Below, piece after piece: positions 1 to 5,468 of a stretch of DNA of 5,468 nucleotides (its first letter is position 1; the number at the start of each line of letters is the position of its first letter). This DNA comes from Azonexaceae bacterium (GTDB taxonomy: Bacteria; Pseudomonadota; Gammaproteobacteria; Burkholderiales; Rhodocyclaceae): assembly GCA_009469665.1 (NCBI GenBank), contig SSTB01000001.1, positions 1 to 5,468 of the forward strand. Direction: 5' to 3'. The position numbers and the translations under genes are program-made. The notes beneath the pieces were generated by a model. It saw nothing but the letters and a program-made list of their open reading frames with translations. It did no database searches and was not told where the DNA came from.

Positions 1-2013
1 CGCGGTTCCGCCGCCCAGATTCGTCAGCTGGCCGGTATGCGCGGCCTGATGGCCAAGCCGGACGGCTCGATTATCGAAACGCCGATTACCACCAATTTCC
101 GCGAAGGCCTGAACGTTCTCCAGTACTTCATCTCGACCCACGGCGCCCGTAAGGGTCTGGCCGACACCGCGCTGAAGACCGCCAACTCGGGTTACCTGAC
201 CCGCCGTCTGGTGGACGTCACCCAGGATCTGGTCATTACCGAAGACGATTGCGGCACCAAGAACGGCTTTGCCGTCAAGGCCCTGGTCGAAGGCGGCGAG
301 GTCATCGAACCCTTGCGCGAACGGATTCTCGGCCGCGTCACGGTCGACGATCTGGTCGATCCGGAAACCCAGGAAACCGTCATCTTCGCCGGCACCATGC
401 TCGACGAAGACCTGGTCGATCTCATCGACAAGCTAGGCATCGACGAAGTCAAGGTCCGCACGCCGCTCACCTGCGACACCCGCTACGGTCTGTGCGGCAA
501 GTGTTACGGCCGCGACCTCGGGCGCGGCTCCCTGGTCAACGCCGGCGAATCGGTGGGCGTCATCGCCGCCCAGTCGATCGGCGAACCGGGCACCCAGCTC
601 ACCATGCGTACCTTCCACGTCGGCGGTGCCGCTTCCCGGGCCGCCGTCGCCTCCCAGGTCGACGCCAAGTCGGCCGGTACGGTGCGTTTCTCCGCCACCA
701 TGCGCTACGTCACCAGCGCCAAGGGCGAGAAGGTCATCATCTCCCGTTCCGGCGAGGTGCTGATTACCGACGACCACGGCCGCGAGCGCGAGCGCCACAA
801 GGTGCCCTACGGCGCCATCATGTCGGCGGACGAAGGTCAGGTCATCAAGGCCGGCACCAAGCTGGCGACCTGGGATCCGCACACCCGTCCCATCGTCACC
901 GAGTACGCCGGTACGGTGCGCTTCGAAAACGTCGAGGAGGGCGTCACCGTCGCCAAACAGGTCGACGACGTCACCGGCCTGTCCACCCTCGTGGTCATCG
1001 ACTCCAAGCGCGGCGGCAAGGCCGCCGCCAAGGGCCTGCGCCCGGTCGTCAAGCTGCTCGACGCCGCCGGCCAGGAAGTCAAGATCGCCGGCAGCGACCA
1101 CGCCGTTTCCATCGCCTTCCAGGTCGGTTCGATCATTTCCGTGCTCGACGGCCAGCAGGTCGGCGTCGGCGACGTGCTGGCCCGCATCCCGCAGGAATCC
1201 GCCAAGACCCGCGACATTACCGGCGGTCTGCCGCGGGTGGCCGAGCTGTTCGAAGCCCGCACCCCGAAGGACGCCTCCATCCTGGCCGAATTCACCGGTA
1301 CCACCAGCTTCGGCAAGGATACGAAGGGCAAGCAGCGTCTCATCATCACCGACCTCGACGGAATCACCCACGAATACTTGATTCCCAAGGACAAGCACGT
1401 CCTGGTGCACGACGGCCAGGTGGTGAACAAGGGCGAGAAGATCGTCGAAGGCGAGCCGGATCCCCACGACATCCTGCGCCTGCAGGGCGTCGAGGCCTTG
1501 GCCCGCTACATCACCGACGAGGTCCAGGACGTCTACCGGCTGCAGGGCGTCAAGATCAACGACAAGCACATCGAAGTGATCGTCCGCCAGATGCTGCGCC
1601 GCGTCACCATCGTCGAGCCGGGCGATACCAAGTTCATCAAGTCGGAACAGGTGGAGCGCGCCGAACTGCTCGCCGAGAACGACCGCGCCGTCGCCGAGGG
1701 CAAGCTGCCGGCTACCTTCGAGCACATGCTCCTGGGTATCACCAAGGCTTCGCTGTCGACCGATTCGTTCATCTCGGCGGCGTCCTTCCAGGAAACCACC
1801 CGCGTTCTGACCGAAGCCGCCATCATGGGCAAGCGCGACGAACTGCGCGGTCTCAAGGAAAACGTCATCGTCGGTCGTCTCATCCCGGCCGGTACCGGCC
1901 TGGCCTACCACCGCACCCGCAAGGCACAGGCGGCGGGCGAGGATCTGGCTGCCGAGCGGGGCCTCGAGGAAGCCGGCGAGCCGGTTGTCCAGGAGGCCGA
2001 CCAGAACGCCTGA
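1..2013 (+). CDS. rpoC: DNA-directed RNA polymerase subunit beta' (C-terminal part; 5' end outside window)
   Basis: This is the C-terminal half of the largest catalytic subunit of RNA polymerase. Reading is open from base 1 ([13 protein letters not shown]...) to TGA at 2011–2013, giving 670 codons; the in-frame ATG at 37 is internal, not a start. The bridge helix lies around 103–230 ([20 protein letters not shown]). Four cysteines of the second zinc site are at codons 84, 158, 165 and 168 (bases 250, 472, 493, 502). Their spacing of 74, 7 and 3 residues equals that of E. coli C814/C888/C895/C898, so window codon 1 corresponds to about E. coli residue 731. The trigger loop starts near 571 ([16 protein letters not shown]), with the catalytic-loop histidine (E. 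coli H936) at 616–618. About 190 residues from roughly 637 to 1200 match the SI3 insert in the trigger loop of many Gram-negative bacteria. The conserved tail domain follows ([28 protein letters not shown]). The last 30 or so residues are acidic, alanine-rich and unlike the E. coli end, which is normal variation. A terminator follows 24 nt after the stop. Confidence 0.99.
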   Translation, partial: RGSAAQIRQLAGMRGLMAKPDGSIIETPITTNFREGLNVLQYFISTHGARKGLADTALKTANSGYLTRRLVDVTQDLVITEDDCGTKNGFAVKALVEGGEVIEPLRERILGRVTVDDLVDPETQETVIFAGTMLDEDLVDLIDKLGIDEVKVRTPLTCDTRYGLCGKCYGRDLGRGSLVNAGESVGVIAAQSIGEPGTQLTMRTFHVGGAASRAAVASQVDAKSAGTVRFSATMRYVTSAKGEKVIISRSGEVLITDDHGRERERHKVPYGAIMSADEGQVIKAGTKLATWDPHTRPIVTEYAGTVRFENVEEGVTVAKQVDDVTGLSTLVVIDSKRGGKAAAKGLRPVVKLLDAAGQEVKIAGSDHAVSIAFQVGSIISVLDGQQVGVGDVLARIPQESAKTRDITGGLPRVAELFEARTPKDASILAEFTGTTSFGKDTKGKQRLIITDLDGITHEYLIPKDKHVLVHDGQVVNKGEKIVEGEPDPHDILRLQGVEALARYITDEVQDVYRLQGVKINDKHIEVIVRQMLRRVTIVEPGDTKFIKSEQVERAELLAENDRAVAEGKLPATFEHMLLGITKASLSTDSFISAASFQETTRVLTEAAIMGKRDELRGLKENVIVGRLIPAGTGLAYHRTRKAQAAGEDLAAERGLEEAGEPVVQEADQNA

Positions 2014-2036
2014 CGGCTGGTCAACCCGTTGTTTGA

Positions 2037-2069
2037 GCGCCCGGACGGCCGCCGTCCGGGCGTCTCTTT
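2037..2069 (+). terminator. Rho-independent terminator after rpoC
   Basis: A perfect 11-bp GC-rich stem is visible: CGCCCGGACGG (2038–2048), loop CCG (2049–2051), CCGTCCGGGCG (2052–2062). It can extend by one G-U pair (2037/2063) and is followed by TCTCTTTC (2063–2070), a T-rich but interrupted tract. It begins 24 nt after the rpoC stop and ends 12 nt before the -35 element of the next promoter, so it most likely ends the rpoBC transcript. There is no T-run on the opposite side, so it looks one-directional. Because the T-tract is broken by cytosines, some read-through into the str operon is possible. Confidence 0.88.
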
Positions 2070-2081
2070 CCCCGAGTTTCG

Positions 2082-2110
2082 TTGACTTGGGGCTTGATCG
2101 ACCATAAAAT
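2082..2110 (+). promoter_or_regulatory. Sigma70-type promoter of the str operon (rpsL-rpsG-fusA-tuf)
   Basis: The -35 box TTGACT (2082–2087, 5 of 6 to TTGACA) and the -10 box TAAAAT (2105–2110, 5 of 6 to TATAAT) are separated by exactly 17 bp, the optimal spacing. Transcription would be expected to start near 2115–2118, giving an rpsL leader of about 85 nt. The site sits between the rpoC terminator and rpsL, where a promoter is needed. The discriminator just after the -10 box (CTATG) is not GC-rich, unlike classical stringently controlled promoters. No experimental start site is available from sequence alone. Confidence 0.85.
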
Positions 2111-2118
2111 CTATGGTC
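2100..2118 (+). promoter_or_regulatory. Inverted repeat over the -10 region; candidate operator
   Basis: GACCATA (2100–2106) and TATGGTC (2112–2118) form a perfect 7-bp inverted repeat with a 5-bp spacer. The 19-bp dyad covers the whole -10 box and runs to about the expected transcription start. Its geometry suits a dimeric DNA-binding protein that would block polymerase, but this is inference; the symmetry does not extend beyond the seven pairs, and part of it is formed by the -10 box itself. No regulator is encoded in the window. Confidence 0.4.
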
Positions 2119-2172
2119 TTTGTCGGCGAGGGCTAATCATTGTCTTCGCTTGGGATAACAAAATTGCCAGTG

Positions 2173-2190
2173 TTAATGCCTGGCCATTAA
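2173..2190 (+). promoter_or_regulatory. Small hairpin in the rpsL leader touching the Shine-Dalgarno
   Basis: TTAATG (2173–2178) can pair with CATTAA (2185–2190) over a 6-nt loop; the last two bases of the stem are the first two of the AAGGA Shine-Dalgarno (2189–2193). An alternative 5-bp stem, GCCAG (2166–2170) with CTGGC (2180–2184), excludes the first. Both are short and the first is AT-rich, so either may be chance. Confidence 0.25.
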
Positions 2191-2193
2191 GGA
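2189..2193 (+). promoter_or_regulatory. Ribosome binding site of rpsL
   Basis: AAGGA lies 8 nt before the ATG at 2202. It decides the start: reading is also open upstream in this frame to a TTG at 2082, but that TTG is the promoter -35 box and lacks a binding site. Confidence 0.85.
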
Positions 2194-2201
2194 TTTTTGA
2201 T

Positions 2202-2579
2202 ATGCCGACCATCAACCAACTCGTGCGCAAGCCGCGTGTGGCCGAGGTTTCCAAGAGCAAGGTTCCCGCTCTCGAGAAGTGCCCCCAGAAGCGTGGCGTG
2301 TGCACCCGCGTCTACACCACCACCCCGAAGAAGCCGAACTCCGCGCTGCGTAAGGTCTGCAAGGTTCGCCTGACCAACGGTTTCGAGGTCATCTCCTACA
2401 TCGGCGGTGAGGGCCACAACCTGCAGGAACACTCCGTGGTCCTGATCCGCGGTGGTCGTGTCAAGGATTTGCCCGGTGTGCGTTACCACACCGTGCGCGG
2501 CTCCCTGGATACCCAGGGCGTCAAGGATCGTAAGCAGGCCCGTTCCAAGTACGGTGCCAAGCGTCCGAAGGCTGCTTAA
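2202..2579 (+). CDS. rpsL: 30S ribosomal protein S12
   Basis: S12 sits at the decoding centre on the interface side of the 30S subunit and helps set codon–anticodon accuracy. The 125-residue product ([13 protein letters not shown]...GAKRPKAA) has the family length and aligns without gaps to E. coli S12 through nearly its whole length. The conserved loops are intact: [14 protein letters not shown] at residues 39–52, and [13 protein letters not shown] at 84–96. Lys43 (codon at 2328) and Lys88 are both wild type; these are the classical sites of streptomycin-resistance substitutions, so S12 here is of the sensitive type. Asp89 is the residue modified by RimO in E. coli. The start follows an AAGGA site by 8 nt. 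It is the first gene of the str operon, directly under the promoter at 2082–2110. Third positions are rich in C and G, as in its neighbours. Confidence 0.99.
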   Translation: MPTINQLVRKPRVAEVSKSKVPALEKCPQKRGVCTRVYTTTPKKPNSALRKVCKVRLTNGFEVISYIGGEGHNLQEHSVVLIRGGRVKDLPGVRYHTVRGSLDTQGVKDRKQARSKYGAKRPKAA

Positions 2580-2582
2580 TCG

Positions 2583-2597
2583 CTTAAGCGGCTTGAG
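2583..2597 (+). repeat. Hairpin just after the rpsL stop codon
   Basis: CTTAAG (2583–2588) can pair with CTTGAG (2592–2597) over a CGG loop, six pairs including one G-U. The left arm lies within a perfect 10-bp DNA palindrome, CGCTTAAGCG (2581–2590), one base after the stop codon. It is the first of several structures in the rpsL–rpsG spacer. No T-run follows, so it is not a terminator. Confidence 0.35.
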
Positions 2598-2602
2598 TAA
2601 GT

Positions 2603-2671
2603 GGCCGTCCCGGGGTTTCCCGGTTGGGTGGCCGGGAGAGGCCGGATGGGTGGAAACCCCCTCCGGCTTTT
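2603..2671 (+). promoter_or_regulatory. Structured rpsL–rpsG spacer with attenuator-like alternative hairpins
   Basis: Two structures compete. First, TCCCGG (2608–2613) pairs with CCGGGA (2632–2637), extended by GGCC (2603–2606) with GGCC (2640–2643); a smaller hairpin CCGGG/CCCGG (2610–2623) could form instead of its left arm. Second, GCCGGA (2641–2646) pairs with TCCGGC (2662–2667), with further G-C pairs inside, directly followed by TTTT (2668–2671), which looks like a weak terminator. Bases 2641–2643 are shared, so the two are mutually exclusive. In E. coli the S12–S7 spacer is the mRNA target where S7 represses its own operon; this 121-nt spacer occupies the same place, but I cannot show the same fold. 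Either S7-type control or partial attenuation is possible. Confidence 0.4.
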
Positions 2672-2691
2672 CAACTGAATAGTGATCTAGT

Positions 2692-2696
2692 GAGGT
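2692..2696 (+). promoter_or_regulatory. Ribosome binding site of rpsG
   Basis: GAGGT lies only 4 nt before the ATG at 2701, a little closer than usual. It follows the structured spacer by about 20 nt, so folding upstream could affect access. Confidence 0.75.
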
Positions 2697-2700
2697 AAAT

Positions 2701-3171
2701 ATGCCCCGTCGTCGTGAAGTACCCAAGCGTGACATCCTGCCGGACCCCAAGTTCGGCAACGTCGAAGTCTCCAAATTCATCAACGCCATCATGCAAAGCG
2801 GCAAGAAGTCCGTCGCCGAGCGCATCGTCTATGGCGCTTTCGACATCATCACCACCAAGGGCGGCAAGGATCCGCTGGAAGTGTTCAGCGCCGCCATGGC
2901 CAACGTCCGCCCGATGGTCGAAGTGAAGTCCCGCCGCGTCGGCGGGGCCAACTACCAGGTTCCCGTGGAAGTCCGCCCGGCCCGCCGCGCCGCGCTCGCC
3001 ATGCGCTGGCTGCGCGAATCCGCCCGCAAGCGGTCCGAGAAGTCCATGGGCCAGCGCCTGGCCGCCGAAATGCTGGAAGCCTCCGAAAATCGCGGTGGCG
3101 CTGTCAAGAAGCGCGATGAAGTGCATCGCATGGCCGAAGCCAACAAGGCCTTCGCCCACTTCCGCTTCTAA
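2701..3171 (+). CDS. rpsG: 30S ribosomal protein S7
   Basis: S7 is a primary 16S rRNA-binding protein that nucleates assembly of the 30S head and lines the E and P site region. The product has 156 residues, the common bacterial length (E. coli K-12 has a longer tail). It opens with the family signature region [20 protein letters not shown]. It has the beta-ribbon [21 protein letters not shown] around residues 73–93, which contacts rRNA and mRNA, and the helical C-terminus ending [16 protein letters not shown]. The start is fixed by homology and by a GAGGT site 4 nt upstream. In E. coli S7 is the autogenous repressor of the str operon, acting on the rpsL–rpsG spacer; whether it does so here is inference. 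Spacing is 121 nt from rpsL and 42 nt to fusA. Confidence 0.99.
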   Translation: MPRRREVPKRDILPDPKFGNVEVSKFINAIMQSGKKSVAERIVYGAFDIITTKGGKDPLEVFSAAMANVRPMVEVKSRRVGGANYQVPVEVRPARRAALAMRWLRESARKRSEKSMGQRLAAEMLEASENRGGAVKKRDEVHRMAEANKAFAHFRF

Positions 3172-3201
3172 CGTCCACAAGACGATCGTTCTTTATTTTC
3201 G

Positions 3202-3205
3202 AAGG
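3202..3205 (+). promoter_or_regulatory. Ribosome binding site of fusA
   Basis: AAGG lies 8 nt before GTG at 3214 and supports that codon as the start. The 42-nt rpsG–fusA gap otherwise holds only an 8-bp palindrome ACGATCGT (3182–3189) and no terminator or promoter that I can see. Confidence 0.8.
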
Positions 3206-3213
3206 TTACCAAC

Positions 3214-5307
3214 GTGGCACGCAAAACCCCTATCGAGCGCTACCGTAACATCGGTATCAGCGCCCACATCGACGCCGGTAAGACGACTACCACCGAGCGC
3301 ATCCTGTACTACACCGGTGTCAACCACAAGATCGGCGAAGTGCACGACGGCGCCGCCACCATGGACTGGATGGAGCAGGAGCAGGAGCGGGGCATCACCA
3401 TCACCTCCGCCGCCACCACCTGTTTCTGGAAGGGCATGGGCAGCAACTTCCCCGAGCACCGCATCAACATCATCGACACCCCGGGTCACGTGGACTTCAC
3501 CATCGAAGTCGAGCGCTCCATGCGCGTCCTGGATGGCGCCTGTATGGTCTATTGCGCGGTGGGTGGCGTCCAGCCCCAGTCCGAAACCGTCTGGCGTCAG
3601 GCCAACAAGTACAAGGTGCCCCGTCTGGCCTTCGTGAACAAGATGGACCGCTCCGGCGCCAACTTCTTCAAGGTCGTCGACCAGATGAAGACTCGCCTCA
3701 AAGCCAACCCGGTCCCGATGGTTATCCCCATCGGCGCCGAGGACACCTTCGAGGGCGTCGTCGATCTGGTCAAGATGAAGGCCATCTACTGGGACGAGGC
3801 TTCTCAGGGCATGAAGTTCGACTTCCGCGACATCCCGGCCAACCTCGCCGATGAAGCCGCCAGCTGGCGCGAGCAGATGGTCGAAGCGGCTGCCGAGGCT
3901 TCCGAAGAGTTGATGAACAAGTACCTGGAAGAGGGCGAGCTCTCCGAAGCCGACATCATCCTCGGCCTGCGTACCCGCACCATCAACTGCGAAATCCAGC
4001 CCATGCTGTGCGGTACCGCCTTCAAGAACAAGGGCGTGCAGCGCATGCTCGACGCCGTTATCGAGTTGATGCCGTCGCCGGTGGACATTCCCCCGGTCAA
4101 GGGTATCCTCGAGAACGAATCCGAAGGCGAGCGCAAGGCCTCCGACGATGAGCCCTTCTCCGCTCTGGCCTTCAAGATCATGACCGACCCCTTCGTCGGT
4201 CAGCTGACCTTCTTCCGCGTCTATTCCGGCGTCGTCAATTCCGGTGACAGCATCTACAACCCGGTCAAGGGCCGCAAGGAGCGCATCGGCCGCATCCTCC
4301 AGATGCACGCCAACCAGCGCGAGGAAATCAAGGAAGTGCGCGCCGGCGACATCGCCGCCGCTGTCGGCCTCAAGGAAGCCACCACCGGCGAAACCCTGTG
4401 CGATCCGCAGCATGTCATCACCCTTGAGCGCATGGTCTTCCCCGAGCCGGTGATTCACGTCGCCGTCGAACCCAAGACCAAGGCCGACCAGGAAAAGATG
4501 GGCCTCGCCCTCGGCCGTCTGGCCCAGGAAGACCCGTCCTTCCGCGTCCGCACCGACGAGGAATCCGGCCAGACCATCATCTCCGGCATGGGCGAACTGC
4601 ACCTCGAAATCATCGTCGATCGCATGCGCCGCGAATTCAACGTCGAAGCCACCGTCGGCGCTCCCCAGGTGGCCTACCGCGAGTGCATCAAGAAGGCCGT
4701 CGAACAGGAAGGCAAGTTCGTCAAGCAGTCCGGCGGTCGCGGCCAGTTCGGCCATGTCTGGCTCAAGATCGAGCCGAACGAAGCCGGCAAGGGCTACGAG
4801 TTCGTCGATGCCATCAAGGGCGGCGTCGTTCCCCGCGAATTCATTCCGGCGGTGGACAAGGGCCTGCAAGATGCGGTCGGCAGCGGCGTCCTCGCCGGCT
4901 TCCCCGTGGTCGACATCAAGTTCACCCTGTTCGACGGTTCCTATCACGACGTGGACTCCAACGAAAACGCCTTCCGCATGGCCGCCTCGATGGCCTTCAA
5001 GGAGGGTATGAAGAAGGCCAACCCGACGCTCCTTGAGCCGATGATGGCGGTCGAAGTCGAGACCCCGGAAGACTACATGGGCAACGTCATGGGCGACCTC
5101 TCTTCCCGCCGCGGCATCGTCCAGGGCATGGAAGACCAGGTCGGCGGCATCAAGCTGGTCAAGGCCGAAGTGCCGCTGTCGGAAATGTTCGGCTACTCGA
5201 CCACGCTGCGCTCGCTGTCCCAGGGTCGCGCCACCTATTCGATGGAATTCAAGCACTATACCGAAGCGCCGAAGAACGTCGCCGAGGCTGTCATCAACAA
5301 GAAGTAA
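3214..5307 (+). CDS. fusA: Translation elongation factor G
   Basis: EF-G is the cytosolic GTPase that drives tRNA–mRNA translocation and, with ribosome recycling factor, splits terminated ribosomes. The 697-residue product has the full family length. GTPase motifs are complete: P-loop AHIDAGKT (17–24), switch I RGITI (59–63), DTPGH (88–92) with the catalytic His92, and NKMD (142–145); [11 protein letters not shown] (266–276) is at the G5 position. Domain II follows from about 300, domain III contains [11 protein letters not shown] (456–466), and domain IV carries the tip loops SGGRGQFG (506–513) and [11 protein letters not shown] (577–587), which enter the decoding site. Domain V runs to the end, with [16 protein letters not shown] (660–675). 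The start is GTG, chosen because [15 protein letters not shown] matches the family N-terminus and AAGG lies 8 nt upstream; no in-frame ATG fits. It is the third gene of the str operon. Its codons strongly favour C-ending forms (ACC, GCC, GTC). Confidence 0.99.
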   Translation: MARKTPIERYRNIGISAHIDAGKTTTTERILYYTGVNHKIGEVHDGAATMDWMEQEQERGITITSAATTCFWKGMGSNFPEHRINIIDTPGHVDFTIEVERSMRVLDGACMVYCAVGGVQPQSETVWRQANKYKVPRLAFVNKMDRSGANFFKVVDQMKTRLKANPVPMVIPIGAEDTFEGVVDLVKMKAIYWDEASQGMKFDFRDIPANLADEAASWREQMVEAAAEASEELMNKYLEEGELSEADIILGLRTRTINCEIQPMLCGTAFKNKGVQRMLDAVIELMPSPVDIPPVKGILENESEGERKASDDEPFSALAFKIMTDPFVGQLTFFRVYSGVVNSGDSIYNPVKGRKERIGRILQMHANQREEIKEVRAGDIAAAVGLKEATTGETLCDPQHVITLERMVFPEPVIHVAVEPKTKADQEKMGLALGRLAQEDPSFRVRTDEESGQTIISGMGELHLEIIVDRMRREFNVEATVGAPQVAYRECIKKAVEQEGKFVKQSGGRGQFGHVWLKIEPNEAGKGYEFVDAIKGGVVPREFIPAVDKGLQDAVGSGVLAGFPVVDIKFTLFDGSYHDVDSNENAFRMAASMAFKEGMKKANPTLLEPMMAVEVETPEDYMGNVMGDLSSRRGIVQGMEDQVGGIKLVKAEVPLSEMFGYSTTLRSLSQGRATYSMEFKHYTEAPKNVAEAVINKK

Positions 5308-5316
5308 CCTGTTATT

Positions 5317-5320
5317 GGAG
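5317..5320 (+). promoter_or_regulatory. Ribosome binding site of tuf
   Basis: GGAG lies 8 nt before the ATG at 5329, inside the 21-nt fusA–tuf gap. The short gap without a terminator indicates co-transcription with fusA. Confidence 0.85.
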
Positions 5321-5328
5321 AACCGATA

Positions 5329-5468
5329 ATGGCTAAGGAAAAATTTGCACGTACGAAGCCGCACGTGAACGTGGGCACGATTGGACACGTTGACCACGGC
5401 AAGACGACCCTGACTGCGGCGATCACGACGGTGCTGTCGGCGAAGTTCGGCGGCTCGGCCAAGAAGTA
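5329..5468 (+). CDS. tuf: Translation elongation factor Tu (N-terminal part; 3' end outside window)
   Basis: EF-Tu is the GTPase that carries aminoacyl-tRNA to the ribosomal A site. Only 46 codons and two further bases are present. They begin [20 protein letters not shown] and contain the complete P-loop GHVDHGKT (residues 19–26), then [19 protein letters not shown], which matches the start of proteobacterial EF-Tu nearly residue for residue. It lies 21 nt after fusA with its own GGAG site, the usual last place in the str operon. Many betaproteobacteria carry two nearly identical tuf copies; whether this is one of two cannot be told here. Codon choice differs from fusA: five of seven threonines are ACG and three of four valines GTG, where fusA mostly uses ACC and GTC. 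The gene is truncated by the window edge, not visibly broken. Confidence 0.98.
   Translation, partial: MAKEKFARTKPHVNVGTIGHVDHGKTTLTAAITTVLSAKFGGSAKK

Noticed and set aside
637..1200. Long insertion in the RpoC trigger loop, at first sight a possible foreign domain
   Set aside because: It aligns with the known SI3 insert of E. coli and other Gram-negative RNA polymerases, so it is ordinary.
433..1911. A 492-codon open frame on the minus strand opposite rpoC
   Set aside because: It has the same composition artefact; the product is repetitive (A, D, G, V, L) and the sense strand is a certain rpoC.
249..2036. A 595-codon open frame in the +3 frame within rpoC
   Set aside because: The product is arginine-, glycine- and histidine-rich, as expected for an out-of-frame reading of a GC-rich gene; no start signal or family resemblance.
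2152..2164. GGGATAACAAAAT resembles part of the lac operator (GGATAACAATT)
   Set aside because: It matches only a half site of about nine bases, has no symmetrical partner, and lac control of a ribosomal operon makes no sense.
2082..2201. A 40-residue N-terminal extension of S12 starting at TTG 2082
   Set aside because: The TTG is the -35 box of the promoter and lies upstream of the transcription start; S12 homology begins exactly at the ATG at 2202, which has its own AAGGA site.
3182..3189. ACGATCGT palindrome in the rpsG–fusA gap
   Set aside because: An 8-bp palindrome with no loop and no T-run is expected by chance and forms no useful hairpin.
3193..5397. A 734-codon open frame on the minus strand spanning all of fusA and the start of tuf
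   Set aside because: It is an artefact of strong C/G third-position bias in fusA, which removes stop codons from the opposite strand. Its product is low-complexity (D, H, L, G and V rich), matches no family I know, and fusA itself is certain.

Overview
The window is a stretch of core bacterial chromosome carrying the transcription and translation genes in the order rpoC (3' part) – rpsL – rpsG – fusA – tuf (5' part), all on the + strand. The proteins read as proteobacterial. RpoC aligns codon for codon with the Escherichia coli subunit around its zinc site and trigger loop, and carries the lineage-specific insert in the trigger loop. S12 has 125 residues, S7 has 156 and EF-G has 697. The high GC content, the strong preference for C/G at third positions, the EF-Tu N-terminus ([13 protein letters not shown]) and the direct rpoC–rpsL linkage fit a betaproteobacterium, perhaps Rhodocyclales-like. 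The class is a reasonable inference; order and genus are guesses from memory of related proteins.

Layout: bases 1–2013 encode the C-terminal half of RNA polymerase beta'. Bases 2014–2201 (188 nt) hold a strong intrinsic terminator (stem 2038–2062), then a near-consensus sigma70 promoter (-35 at 2082–2087, -10 at 2105–2110), then an untranslated leader and the rpsL ribosome binding site. This separates the rpoBC transcription unit from the str operon. Bases 2202–2579 are rpsL. The 121-nt rpsL–rpsG gap is rich in competing hairpins, including one that resembles a weak terminator. Bases 2701–3171 are rpsG, followed by a 42-nt gap, fusA (3214–5307, GTG start), a 21-nt gap and the first 46 codons of tuf, cut by the window edge.

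The genes work together. RpoC is part of the enzyme that makes mRNA. S12 and S7 belong to the 30S decoding centre and head. EF-G drives translocation and EF-Tu delivers aminoacyl-tRNA. Co-transcription of rpsL-rpsG-fusA-tuf is the classical str operon.

I see no mobile element, CRISPR array, tRNA, rRNA or accessory gene, and no evidence of a previously undescribed system. What merits a second look is regulatory: a perfect 7-bp inverted repeat lying over the str promoter -10 region, the folded rpsL–rpsG spacer, a small hairpin touching the rpsL Shine-Dalgarno, and a change of codon preference at the start of tuf.
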